Below are positions 1 to 10,072 of a stretch of DNA of 64,000 nt, in pieces. The stretch is from contig CM036191.1 of NCBI GenBank assembly GCA_020631735.1, forward strand, positions 39,415,335-39,479,334, written 5' to 3'. Source of the DNA: Saccharum officinarum (taxonomy: Eukaryota > Streptophyta > Magnoliopsida > Poales > Poaceae). A program made the position numbers and the translations under genes. The notes under the pieces are model-generated. The model did no database searches. It worked only from the letters and a program-made list of their open reading frames with translations, and was not told where the DNA came from. Numbering within the stretch: position 1 is the first letter of the stretch; each line of letters begins with the position of its first letter.

Positions 1-1200
1 ATTTTGGGTGTTACAATAAGTAAATGAGGAGACCTATTATTGCAAAGATTTGTTAGCAAGCTGTGCTAATCATCTAATCAACTATGAATTCTTCGGGTTT
101 TAATGCTACTAGCAACATACAACATGCATATCCTTATTCATCAGCTATAAGTTCAAGATATGAGGTTCCACCACAAGACATGCCGATGAATGAGAGAATT
201 GGCTATGATGATACGAATTATTCAGCCAATTACTCTCAATTCTCATATGGTGCACAATATGCTAATAGAGCAAAGGTGCTACCTACAAATTCAGCATTAT
301 GTGCAAATCCTAGTGCTCATAATTCGGCCTCATATGTTACTGATAACTATGGCCGAATTAATGGAATTTCAGCAAGGTGATCCTCCATCAAGAGAAGCCC
401 AAGTGATGCCCAAGCAATGCCCGATATACACATATCACCACTAAAATAACATGGCCGATGTATACATCGTCCTTAGATCCCGAATAGCCGCTGAGCTGGA
501 CATCGTTGTTGTTTGGTCCTCTATGTTTTTAGGTTCGCATAAACCTCACCTAAAAACAGGTGGGCATATGTTGACACTCAAATTGGGCACAGACCAAATT
601 TATGAGACCCATGATTAGCTTTGGCCAATCTAAGAAAAACTCTATAAAACAACATAATAATTGTAGTACCACTTTGGTTTTCTGACCGGATAAGACCACC
701 CCTACTCCCTATATAATAGGCGGTACATGGCCGATTGAGACATCCAACAATCCAATCGTCTTTTTACATCTACAACTCCTTTATGTCCTCTTCCAACCCC
801 ATGCTGCTGTTCATCGCTTGATCCGACGACCAAGGATGGAGCCCTGGGCTCGCCGGCCAACCTAGGGCAACCTGGCGACGTCCTTGCCGCGATGGGGTCC
901 CTCCCAGGCGAGAGCTTCAGCAGTTCCTTTGCTAGTTTGCTCAGAAACTAGCTTTTCTTCGTCACATAAGTGCGATTGGCTATCCTTTGGTGGTTTGCTC
1001 ATAAACCACGAAAGAGTGTTAGTTATCCTTTGCTAGCTTGCTCGTAAACCTCGCCGCTCTTCACCGCGAAGGCATATTGGTTATCCGCTGCGTTCTTCGG
1101 TCTGTGGTGACCCGGGTGATCTAGCCTTAGCTAGTGTGTGACTGATCTTTGCATCAACAAAGTAAAATATGATCACAAGAGCAACAAGCCACCAGCTCCT
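1..1200 (+). other. decayed retrotransposon remnant (unclassified)
   Basis: I see an open frame of 98 codons at 84-380 whose product is rich in Ser, Asn, Tyr and Ala and has no domain I recognise. It is followed by AT- and GC-patchy DNA with a TATA-like run (ctatataatagg near 710-721) and, near 900-1100, short repeats around 'tttgctagtttgctc'. The mix of a low-complexity terminal ORF and a promoter-like stretch resembles the 3' part and LTR of a degraded plant LTR element. I find no pair of LTRs, no PBS and no polypurine tract, so the class is inference only. The window starts inside the element. Confidence 0.25.
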
Positions 1201-1698
1201 CCTCGTGGTCATAAACAAGGTGTATAATCTAGTTATAAGCAAGCATGTTCACAAAGAAGTTTCCTTCCAAAGGATGTCAACAGTAGCTGTATACATGTAC
1301 ATGACATGAAGAATTTGGGCATGTTTGTTAGAGCTTTACTCCCTGACTCCTTAGGAGGTAAGAGAACAAATTAATCTAAGCCATTGAATTCAAAATACAG
1401 AAAATAATTAATAATAAAGATAAGATAAGATAATGACCAAATATCCAGGTTATCTGTTCCTTGATATGCATCATCATATTATAGAGGATTGCCAAATTGT
1501 TTTGCTTATCGATAATGCGCCGTTAGTTTCAAGAGCCAAAGTATTTTTATTTCGGTTGCACATACTTTTTTAGATGTGTTCATATGGCTCATACTTTTCT
1601 ATTACCCTTAGCGTAAAATATAGTCAACCAATGCTTCTAATCATCGTGCTATGAGAATAATCCCCATAGAGTCCTCATTGATGACTTCAAGGCCATGG
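1201..1698. other. intergenic, nothing recognised
   Basis: AT-rich DNA without a credible open frame, repeat or RNA gene. It ends at the target duplication of the hAT MITE. Confidence 0.4.
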
Positions 1699-1990
1699 GG
1701 CATAACCAGGGATGAAAACGTTATGGATATTTTCCGACCGTATTCGAAACCGAATCCGTTTAGAGGGGTTGAGATCTGTCCGTATCCGAGTCCGGATATC
1801 CAACATCCGATACCGTATCCGTATCCGAATACTTAAATCGTATATTTATGATGTCGATATCTAATCGTATCATATCCGACATAGTTGACACTATCCGTAT
1901 TCGAATCCGAATTCGGACAGAAATATAAAAACAAATGTAATATCGGTGATATCCGTCCGTATCCGATCCGTTTTCATCCCTAGGCATAAC
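1699..1990. mobile_element. hAT-type MITE with 8-bp target duplication
   Basis: The element proper is 1707-1982 (276 bp). Its ends are near-perfect inverted repeats: CAGGGATGAAAACG on the left and CGTTTTCATCCCTA on the right. The 8-bp sequence GGCATAAC is present at 1699-1706 and again at 1983-1990, the size made by hAT transposases. The interior consists of diverged copies of TATCCG/CGGATA in both orientations. It encodes nothing and would depend on a transposase elsewhere. Confidence 0.88.
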
Positions 1991-2460
1991 ACAAGCATGG
2001 TTGGACAATTCACCTCATGGAAGTGATAGTATGATTAATTGGCATGTAAACATGTTCAACAGACGACGTATTGTTGTTGGTTTTATTTGTCATATTAGAG
2101 CAGTTTTTTAGCCTCATTATTGATTGGAGTGCTTTTACATCAATGACCAAGCCGAGTACCATGTTTTCTATTCATACCGGACATTTCAATTTCCATGGGA
2201 GTGAAGCATGTTCTTACTTTTTGTGATTCATTGCTGGTGAAACAGCAAGCACTATTGTTTTTCAATGTTTAAATGTTTCACGAATGCTGGGAAATTCTTT
2301 TTTGCTTTTATTACTTTTTTTATTCATCATGTTCCTAGACTTGAAAATATACAGGTAATATGTTTTTACAGCTTGCATCAACCTACCAAGTCTAGAAGCA
2401 ACATTTTCACAATTATTCAAAAGACCGGCATAGTCGGATTCTAGAACAGGCTTAGACGTT
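1991..2460. other. intergenic, nothing recognised
   Basis: AT-rich sequence with no coding potential or repeat that I can support. Confidence 0.4.
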
Positions 2461-2469
2461 TCAAAAAAA

Positions 2470-2548
2470 ACATTTTTAGAGGGGGTTTTAATAGAACCAC
2501 CTGTACTAAAAAATGACGATGTTTATAAAAATCGATTTTGTAGTAGTG
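2470..2548. mobile_element. possible CACTA-type terminal fragment
   Basis: Read on the minus strand the segment begins CACTACTACAAAATCG at 2548 and contains the subterminal-like motif TTTTTAGTACAGGTGG. A CACTA 5-base end followed by subterminal repeats is the signature of En/Spm elements. I find no matching opposite end or 3-bp target duplication, so this would be a fragment. Confidence 0.35.
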
Positions 2549-2603
2549 TTTGAAAAGAGGGAGTGCAATTTTAGAATTTAAAATTTTCCCCAAATAACAA
2601 AGT

Positions 2604-2863
2604 TACTCCCTCTGTCCCCAAATAAATCAATTCCTAGAATCCGTACAAGTCAAACTATCTTAAGTTTGGCTAACTTTATAGAAAGAGTAACAACATCTAT
2701 GATATAAAATGAGTACATTATGAAAATACATTCTATGGTATATCTAATTATACTAATTTGATGTCATAAATCTTGAGGGGTTCTTCGAGAAATTCAGTCA
2801 AGGTTTAAAGAGCTTGACTTAAGACAACTCTAGTAATTTATTTATTCAAGGACAAAGGGAGTA
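2604..2863. mobile_element. Stowaway-like MITE
   Basis: The element proper is 2606-2861. It opens with CTCCCTCTGTCC and closes with GGACAAAGGGAG, the inverted ends of grass Stowaway (Tc1/mariner) MITEs, and is flanked by TA at 2604-2605 and 2862-2863. Internal arms pair around TCAAGCT/AGCTTGACTTA. It is non-coding. Confidence 0.8.
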
Positions 2864-3322
2864 TTACTTTCTGGACTAGATTGTGGGACCCAAGTAATAA
2901 TATAGCTTTAATACCGCATTGTCATCTTTCCAACTAATTGGTGTGGCAACCAGTATCTGAACGTGTCCTTTGAATTCTACATGTGGCATTAAAATCCTCA
3001 ATTAACCGAACAGGCAAATCATTTATGCATGCATTAGGCGCAATTAACGAGGGGAATATTATCACTGGGCCATCACTACTAATTGGGACGAAGTCTGGTT
3101 TGGGTTAGAAAAGTTTGGCCTTATACAAACAAAAACACCTTAGAATTTTAAACACAGGGAGAATAACATAGTAGTATATACACTCATCTCAGTTTACATG
3201 TTGCACCTTGTAACTAGTTATAAGGCACATACGCTGCAGATGTCATATATTTCTATTGAGTTGCATGCACCGATCAGTTTAACCCAAAAGCTTAAGCTGA
3301 TGGGAAGATGTTAACAATTCAC
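2864..3322. other. intergenic, nothing recognised
   Basis: No open frame with family features, no terminal repeats and no RNA gene seen. Confidence 0.4.
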
Positions 3323-3641
3323 TTAGAGCCTCTTTGGCAGGGCTCCTGCAGGGGCTTCAGCTCCGGTTCCTGCAGGAGCTGTGCCAAACGCCTGTTTTGG
3401 AAAGGGCTCCGCATGGGGAGCCGGTCAAGAGCCGGAGCTATTTTTTGCCTGCGCAGGAGAAGCCTAAAAAATGAGCTTCGCGCAGCTCCTTGCTATGGGT
3501 TCACGTCATCTAGTGCGAAGAAGCCGTTTTGCCAAACGTTTTTCAGAACGGCTTCTGCTCCTCCAGAGGAGCTGCTCCTTCAAAGGAGCTAGAGCCAGAG
3601 CCATTTTCAGAGGAGCCAGAGCCCTGCCAAACAGGCCCTTA
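3323..3641. mobile_element. Tourist-like MITE (TTA target duplication)
   Basis: The element proper is 3326-3638 (313 bp). The left end GAGCCTCTTTGGCAGGGCTC and the right end GAGCCCTGCCAAACAGGCCC are inverted copies with few mismatches. TTA stands directly outside each end (3323-3325 and 3639-3641), as PIF/Harbinger elements produce. The interior is rich in GGAGC/GCTCC palindromes and could fold along its length. The open frames crossing it are by-products of this composition. Confidence 0.75.
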
Positions 3642-3649
3642 TACTCCAA

Positions 3650-3880
3650 CACTTGTGGAATGGCAGGGAGCAACAATTATTTTATTTAATTGCGTTAGCC
3701 AAGATTCGAACTCGAGACCTCTCACTTGTACTCCCACACTCGTGGAATAGGAGCGAGCAACAATTATTTTATTTAATTACGCTAACCACGATTCAAACTC
3801 AGAGACCTCTGACTTTGATATCATATTGTGTTACATGTACCGAACTCTGACCTCTGAGCAACAATTTATTTTATTTCAAA
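3650..3880 (-). repeat. short tandem repeat with tRNA-like B box (SINE-like)
   Basis: Two copies of a unit of about 90 bp, starting near 3656 and 3745, each run from 'GTGGAAT' through 'GAGCAACAATTATTTTATTT' to a block that reads GGTCTCGAGTTCGAATC on the minus strand. That block matches the pol III B-box consensus and the T-arm of tRNAs. A third, partial copy follows at 3839-3880. I see no clear A box, so whether this is a SINE or a tRNA-derived fragment is open. Confidence 0.45.
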
Positions 3881-4013
3881 TAAATGTATTTAAAAATATA
3901 TTATATGGAGAATTAAATGAAACAAATTTGATGTCTCTTTAAATTTAGCTAAATTTAAAAAAAGTGACTTAGAACAAAGCCAAAGTGAATTATAATTTAG
4001 AAAAGAGGGAGTA
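3881..4013. mobile_element. partial Stowaway-like MITE (right end)
   Basis: The segment ends AAAAGAGGGAG followed by TA at 4012-4013, like the right end of the Stowaway MITEs at 2606 and 28566. The interior (GACTTAGAACAAAG) matches their subterminal arm. The opposite end is not recognisable. Confidence 0.5.
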
Positions 4014-4584
4014 CAGATTATCTCGATTCAACTTATTATAGGAAAGAAGACATTCCAACAATAATGCCAAGCCCCTTGACGTCTATGAATAGATCATTTT
4101 TTATAATGTTGGGATTCCTGGTAATTTGCCACCAACTATTTTTCTTGTGCTTAATACGCAAAAAAACACCAAAACTTGTGAAATTTGCTTGGATGAAGAA
4201 AATTATATGGCCTACAAACATGTTTCTAGAACGGGATACCTATCAGCAAACATATATTGCACAAAATCTAGTTCATATGCCACATAGCTTAATCGATATG
4301 GAACAGACAAAGGGGATGGGTGTGGATTTTTTTTTAATTTTTAATATTTTTTCCAATCTTATCTTAAAAATAATTAAACTCACCCACTTCTTATTTTTTT
4401 ATTTGTAACCCTTTTGGATGCACCACGCACGTGGCGCAACAAAATCACGTTACGATTTATGATTTGCCACCCGCCCCGGTATGAAATAAAAATATACCGT
4501 TGCATGTGGCACGGTATGATCTGCTACACTATACAACTATTTTCATGTTGAAAACCTTGCCGTGCCAATCTCGTTGATATGGTA
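4014..4584. other. intergenic, insertion site of Gy1
   Basis: AT-rich flank. A 114-codon open frame at 4064-4408 has no recognisable domain and lies in low-complexity sequence, so I do not call it a gene. After removal of Gy1 this flank is continuous with 27373 onward. Confidence 0.4.
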
Positions 4585-4589
4585 ATACT
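4585..4589. repeat. target-site duplication ATACT (left of Gy1)
   Basis: ATACT directly precedes the LTR start TGTCACACCC and recurs at 27368-27372 directly after the LTR end GGGTGTTACA. This pairs the two ends as one insertion. Confidence 0.95.
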
Positions 4590-5628
4590 TGTCACACCCA
4601 ATTTTAAAGATAAAATGGGGTGCATAACCTTATGTGCGCCCAGAGATCAGTTACACACATAAGCCGACAAATTATGAATAGTATCATCTCCAATGTTTAT
4701 TACATCACGAATAGGACAGAGTTATTACATAAGTATAGCACAAATAATAAAAAGATCTATCGCGGAAGCTCCAATTCACAGGGACGTCGACTGGTTGACC
4801 ACAAGTCTAGTAGTCCTCACGGAAATCATCATTCTCAGGGTCATCTGTTACCCATCTGGGATTTTTATCCAAATAATGAAAATAAACAAGCGTAAGTACA
4901 TGTCGTACTCAACAAGTGTAACACGTGGTTCATGAGGCTGAAAAGGCTAGACACAGGCTTAACAACGGTCATCTTTTAGTTGTCACTATTTTAGCTTATG
5001 AGTAGCATCAAAGTGTTTCAGTCCCCAAAGTAGAACACATGATCAAATGTAAACATGAGTAATGAATAGCATAAACAGATATTACTTAGTGATCATCTAT
5101 TCCATAAATGTTCCAAGGCCGCTCGTGACCGTGAGCACGGCTGATATACCAGTTTTACACTCTGCAGAGGTTGTACACTTTCACTGTGAGTCGTGATTCC
5201 CATATGCTCGGGTTTATAACTCCCAAAACACTCCCAAGGTGAGCAGGCAGGGGTCACTATGAAGCCTTTCAAAGGTTCGTCTAACAAGTTAGGACCATTA
5301 GATTCACTCGGCAAACAGATATAGAGCCCCCCTTCCCGATGGCACATTGACACGCAGCCTATACACATAAGGCCAGAGGCCGCTCTATACCCGATTCGGC
5401 AAGTCATTCTTACGCCAATGAAGGTAACCACTAACAAGCTAGAAAAGGTCCTTATACTGAGCTAAAGTCATAGCCATGTAGCTCTCACAGCTGTACAATA
5501 AGTCCCGGATGATCACTTACAGATAAGTCCTTAGGGAGAGGAATCTGAATCATTTAGAAAGTAGCTAAACACTCTAGCCCCCTGTTTCCATGTTGCTAAA
5601 AAGTCACCTTTTATGTTTATTGCATATG
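4590..5628 (-). repeat. Gy1 3' LTR, part 1 (left of Co1)
   Basis: Matches 24556-25595 of the right LTR nearly base for base. It is interrupted at 5628 by Co1 and resumes at 16712. The two parts together are 2816 bp against 2812 bp for the other LTR. It carries the conserved block at 5109-5190 that is shared with S1 and S2. Confidence 0.95.
5624..5628. repeat. target-site duplication ATATG (left of Co1)
   Basis: ATATG here and at 16707-16711 bracket Co1 exactly. The undisturbed site is seen in the right Gy1 LTR near 25592. Confidence 0.95.
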
Positions 5629-6386
5629 TGAAAGTCCCTAGTTTGGTTTTGGCTAATTGATGAAACCTAGGACTAACCTTTGTATCTAAGTGGATGATTT
5701 AGATAAAGGTGGTCATTGAATATGAGACACGACATTAACTCATGTGACCAAGATGATGAAGACCAAAGTGATGCTTGGCTCGATGGACCGGTTGTGAGGG
5801 TAAAGGGCAAGTCGAGGCTTCGAAGTGAGGGACCATGCGATGGTGAAGCTTGAGCAAGACTTAGCGCCGACGGACCGATGCAACGGTGAAGAGCAAGTGA
5901 AGTCAAGGTCGATGGATCGAGACGGTCATGTGATGATATGAAGTGGATCATATCATTTGGAGAAACAAAATGGGCTCAAGGCAAAGGTATAACCATAGGG
6001 CCATTTTGTTTTGCACTCAAGACACCATAGAGGGTGTGAGTGGTTTAGGATCGATAGCCGAACTATTAAGAGGGGAAGTCTTATCGGTTATTCGATGCAT
6101 GGGTGCCACTAGGTGAATTCATGAAGTGCATTGCATGTAGGGCCTAGTGAGCTAACTGGAAAACCTTCGGAAATGATTGTGAAAATGCTAACACACGTAC
6201 ACAAGGTGGTGATCACTTGTTGGTGTTGGCACATTTACGAAGGTGTTGAAGTTTGGGTGGTAGAGAGGGTTTGGGACTCTTGTTGGTGTTGGCACATTTA
6301 CGAAGGCGTTTTCAGGGAGTTGAAAAGCCTATTTTCCACTACGCCGAAGTCGGAAAAGAAACGGAGGCGAACGGAGGTCACAGAGG

Positions 6387-6951
6387 TGACCGGACGCTGC
6401 ACCGGACGCGGTCAAGGTATGACCAGACGTGTCCGGTCAGTACAGGAGGCGCGGGTGCTAGGGTTTGCAACCGGCGCGTCCGGTCACTCGCGGGACCGGA
6501 GCGTCCGATCAGCCGCCCAGAAGGAACTGAGGTTCGTAGAGGATGATCGGACGCGGGGCGCGTCCGGTCACACATGATCGGACACGTCCGATCATTGAAG
6601 GAGCTTACTGGACTCAAACCGAACGCGGGCACTGTCGCGTCCGGTCATTGCGAGGAGCGCGTCCGATCGTTGTTTCACGGGCGCGGGTGCTGTGCGGATC
6701 GGCGCGTCCGGTCGTTCGAAGCAGCGCGTCCGGTCGTTTGACAGGCGCGTCCGGTCGTTGCCTAGGGCGCGTCCGGTCGTTGGTTTGACCGTTGGGTCAG
6801 TAACCGTTGGAGGATCGGACGCGGGTGAGCGCGTCCGATCAGTTATGACCGGCGCATCCGGTCGTTGGTTTGACCGTTGGGGTCAGTGACCGTTGGAGGA
6901 TCGGACGCGGGTGAGCGCGTCCGGTCAGTTATGACCGGCGCGTCCGGTCAT
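6387..6951. repeat. palindromic CCGGACGCGTCCGG array in the Co1 5' LTR
   Basis: About twenty full or half copies of GACCGGACGCGTCCGGTC, often as GGCGCGTCCGGTCG or GATCGGACGCGGG, packed just upstream of the TATA box. The last part contains two tandem copies of a unit of about 88 bp (from about 6776 and 6863) containing TTTGACCGTTGG. The same array is at 15161-15725. Its place in U3 suggests a promoter or enhancer role, which is inference. Confidence 0.85.
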
Positions 6952-7002
6952 CCCGAAAAGACCCAGTGAAGGGGTATAACGGCTCTATTTGGATGGGAGG
7001 CT

Positions 7003-7010
7003 TATAAATA
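7003..7010 (+). promoter_or_regulatory. TATA box of the Co1 5' LTR
   Basis: TATAAATA followed by a short GC-rich stretch, about 50 bp downstream of the palindromic array. Likely drives the genomic transcript. The 3' LTR copy is at 15777-15784, and Co3 has the same motif in its LTRs. Confidence 0.75.
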
Positions 7011-7934
7011 CCCGTTGGCCGGCCCTTGGGGAGGCAACTAGTGATTTCTAACATTCCTATACATCCTTTGAGCTAGAACATCTCCTCCCACTCATCTCTC
7101 TTGAGTGATTGCATATCATAAGTGAGATTGAGTATTCCCAAAGTGCATTGCATAGCTTGAGGGCATCTAGTGGCACTTGTGGGTGGTATAGCCGGTGGAT
7201 TTCTTGTTACTCTTGGAGAGTACCGCTCCTAGTCGGCTTGGAGATTGTTGGAGGCGTTGGCAAGAAAAGGTGATTGTTCTTGGCCACCTCCGGTTGATTG
7301 TAAGAGGTTCGTGTGCTTTCCTCGGCGGGACGCCAAAAGCAACTCTAGTAAATTACGCGTGTCATTGAGTTACCTCACTTGAGAGTGGTGTCTTGCGGTG
7401 CCTTGCGGGGCGTGCCTTGAGGGGCAAGTGACTTGAGGGTCGCACCGAGGAACCATCTAAGTGTTGGTCGACACAACCGGTGACGTAGCTTGTCGGTGCA
7501 CAAGTGAACACCGGGTGAACAAAAATATTGTGTCTCTTGTCTCCCGGTGATTGGTCTCCATATTGTGTTGTTGTCAATATTGATTGATTGTATATCATCT
7601 TGGTGATTGGCAACATCTTCACTCCACCGTCGGTATAAGATTCACAATCCTATCTCTCGCATTTACTTTACTAGTTATCTTGTGTAGCTCTAGTGGTAGC
7701 CCTTGCTAGTAATTGTTAGCTTGCTCACTAGTGTAAAATTAGTGACATAGCTCTTGTGTGAACTAGAGATCATAATCTACTAGACTTGTGGATAGGAGGC
7801 TTACATCATCACAACCATAGGCTAAGCAAAACTCGCTTTACGCCGTTTGTTATTCTAACAAGTTTGCTTAGTGGATTGTGTAGAAATTTTTATAGGCTAT
7901 TCACCCCCCCTCTAGCCATCTAGGACCTTACAAG

Positions 7935-7947
7935 TGGTATCGGAGCC
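7935..7947 (+). other. Co1 primer-binding site (initiator tRNA-Met)
   Basis: TGGTATCGGAGCC starts 2 bp after the LTR end. It differs by one base from the plant initiator tRNA-Met complement TGGTATCAGAGCC, and the same variant is found in Co3. Confidence 0.9.
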
Positions 7948-7992
7948 GTGGTCACCGATTTAATCAAGGCTTAACATCCTTCGGTGTGAAAA

Positions 7993-10059
7993 ATGGCTCA
8001 AATTGTGTTCAATCATGTTGGGGGCAAGCCACCGTTCTTTGATGGTGTTAGTTCTTTTGCTCATTGGAAGAGAAAGATGACAATGTACCTTGGTTCTATT
8101 CATGAGAGAGTTTTGCAAGTCACCGAGAATGACTTTGCTATCATTGATCCCGATCATCTCACCGATGAAGATAGAGCAAATAGAACATATAATAGAACGA
8201 CTCTCAATACACTTTACAATAATATTGACACAAAAGTATTTGAGGGCATCAAGGATTTGGAATTGGCAAATGAAGTGTGGACAAGGTTGAGTGAAACATA
8301 TGAGGGCACTAAGGTTGTGAAGAGTGCCAAGCTATATGGGCTCAAAAGTGAATTTGAGAACTTCAAGATGAAAGAAGAAGAAACAATATTAGAGATGTTT
8401 CATAGATTGCAAGTAATTGTGAATGATCTCAAGAGCTTAGGGCACAAGACTCAAGACCAAGATTTTTGCCATAAGTTCTTATTGAGCTTACCTAGAAGAT
8501 TCAAGATGTTGATCATGATGCTACAAAGAGATGGGCTTGAAACAATGAAGCCTAATGATTTGCTTGATGAAGTATTGACCTATGACAAGTATGATCAAGA
8601 TGTTGATGACAAGGAGAAGGTGGAAGATGAGAAGAAGAAGAAGACTGTGGCATTTAAGGCCACCTCCTCCAAAGGCAAAGCTATCATCATAGAAGAAGAA
8701 GAAGAAGACAATAATGAAGATGAAGATTATGAGATTGATGATGAGGCATTTGCTTTTGTAGTCAAGAAAATGGGTCACATGTTTATCAAGAGAAGAGGCT
8801 TCAAAAAGAGAAATGACAACTTTAAGAGCAATGAGCAACAAAGGAAGTGCTTCAATTGTGATAGCACCGATCATCTTCAAGCCGATTGTCCCTATGACAA
8901 AAAGAAGAACAATAAGAGGGGCAAGTTTGAGAAGAAAAAGAAAGAAGCCAAGATAACATTCAAGAAAGGCAAGAATGGAGTCTATGTGGCCACTTGGGAA
9001 AGTGATGATGAAGAAGAAGAAGAAGAATCATCCAACAAGGCTTTTGCTTCCATTGCTATCAACAAGAAGCCTTCATTATTTGATTCATCCTCTTCATGCT
9101 TCATGGCCAAAGAAGCTAAGGTATTATATGATGAAAGTGATGATGAAAGTGAAATGGAATATGATTATGATAGTGATAATGATAATAATGATAATGATGA
9201 CGATGATGATGAACCAACTAAAGAACAACTATATGACTTGTTACAACAAACTAGAGACATCGCTATTGCCAAGAACAAGGAGTGTAAGAAGCTTTCAATG
9301 AAAGTAGCAATACTTGAGAAAGTTCTTGGTGAGCTTAAGACCACTCATGAGAGTCTAGTGGAAGACCATGAGGATCTTGATAAAGCTCATTCCAAGCTTG
9401 AAAAAGCTCACTCATTGCTACTTGAGCAACAAGCAAAGAAGGAGGTTGTTGTATCATGTGATATAGGTGTTACATGTGATATAATTGATGAATCCTTTTA
9501 TGAACCTATCATCATGTCAAATGCTAACCCTTCTTGTAGCTCTTCATCCACCACCACCAACTCTACCTCCACTACTAGTGATGGTCTCACTTGTGATACC
9601 TCACTAATGGTTGAGAATGAGACTCTCAAGAGAGAGGTGGATGAGCTCACTCACGCCCTAGGCAAGGCCTATGGTGGTGAGGCCCGCTTGCTTAAGTGCT
9701 TGGGTAGCCAAAGGTTCTCTCTTAACAAAGAGGGATTGGGCTACACCCCCAAGAAAGGCAAGTCGGCCTTTGCAACTCCAAAGCCTAGCTTTGTGAAGAG
9801 CAATGGTCGGTTTTGCAATAGATGCAAGCAAGTTGGGCACCAAGAGCATAATTGCAATAAAAAGAACCAAAGCAAGAAATTTGTTAATGCTATACCTTTT
9901 GATTCTTGCTATGTGCTTACCAAAGGTGTGAAGGGTGTGAAAGCTAAGTTTATTGGTACACCCATTGTTGGCCCAAAGAAGAAGACTATTTGGGTACCAA
10001 AAAGCTTAATTACTAACCTACAAGGACCCAAGCAAAAATGGGTACCTAAGCTTCATTGA
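7993..10059 (+). CDS. gag: Co1 Gag polyprotein (Sirevirus-type)
   Basis: 688 residues, uninterrupted. Gag packages the element RNA into cytoplasmic virus-like particles. The N-terminal third, from about residue 10, is the copia Gag domain. Then come a Lys/Glu/Asp-rich acidic region, a CX2CX4HX4C zinc knuckle near residue 286 (CFNCDSTDHLQADC), a coiled coil around 405-480 with heptad Leu, a Ser/Thr-rich linker and a second zinc knuckle near residue 607 (CNRCKQVGHQEHNC). The ATG is the first after the PBS and matches the start of Gag in Co3. The frame ends TGA eleven bases before the first pol codon, and pol is in another frame. Intact Gag suggests that this copy could still supply particles, but that is inference. 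Confidence 0.92.
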   Translation: MAQIVFNHVGGKPPFFDGVSSFAHWKRKMTMYLGSIHERVLQVTENDFAIIDPDHLTDEDRANRTYNRTTLNTLYNNIDTKVFEGIKDLELANEVWTRLSETYEGTKVVKSAKLYGLKSEFENFKMKEEETILEMFHRLQVIVNDLKSLGHKTQDQDFCHKFLLSLPRRFKMLIMMLQRDGLETMKPNDLLDEVLTYDKYDQDVDDKEKVEDEKKKKTVAFKATSSKGKAIIIEEEEEDNNEDEDYEIDDEAFAFVVKKMGHMFIKRRGFKKRNDNFKSNEQQRKCFNCDSTDHLQADCPYDKKKNNKRGKFEKKKKEAKITFKKGKNGVYVATWESDDEEEEEESSNKAFASIAINKKPSLFDSSSSCFMAKEAKVLYDESDDESEMEYDYDSDNDNNDNDDDDDEPTKEQLYDLLQQTRDIAIAKNKECKKLSMKVAILEKVLGELKTTHESLVEDHEDLDKAHSKLEKAHSLLLEQQAKKEVVVSCDIGVTCDIIDESFYEPIIMSNANPSCSSSSTTTNSTSTTSDGLTCDTSLMVENETLKREVDELTHALGKAYGGEARLLKCLGSQRFSLNKEGLGYTPKKGKSAFATPKPSFVKSNGRFCNRCKQVGHQEHNCNKKNQSKKFVNAIPFDSCYVLTKGVKGVKAKFIGTPIVGPKKKTIWVPKSLITNLQGPKQKWVPKLH

Positions 10060-10060
10060 T

Positions 10061-10072
10061 TTGCTTGTAGGT
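10061..10072 (+). promoter_or_regulatory. splice-acceptor-like motif at the gag/pol boundary
   Basis: TTGCTTGTAG/GT lies between the gag stop (10057-10059) and the first pol codon (10071). Its TAG is in the pol frame and so closes pol upstream. The equivalent place in Co3 reads TTGTTTTGTAG/GT although the phase differs. A 3' splice site is one reading; I see no defined donor. Confidence 0.4.

Larger units (their letters stand above)
5629..7932 (+). repeat. Co1 5' LTR
   Basis: 2304 bp, TGAAAGTCCC...CCTTACA. It differs from the 3' LTR at roughly two dozen positions that I could see, nearly all transitions, plus one replaced patch near 6279-6308 (see findings). It holds the palindrome array 6387-6951 and a TATA box at 7003. 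Confidence 0.95.

Noticed and set aside
6131..6889. Frames of 65-148 codons with repeated Arg/Ser/Gly/Val across the Co1 LTR
   Set aside because: Produced by the CCGGACGCGTCCGG array; open in several phases and on both strands.
6387..6951. Possible CRISPR-like array
   Set aside because: Repeats are palindromic and irregularly spaced without unique spacers of constant size, and the setting is a plant LTR.
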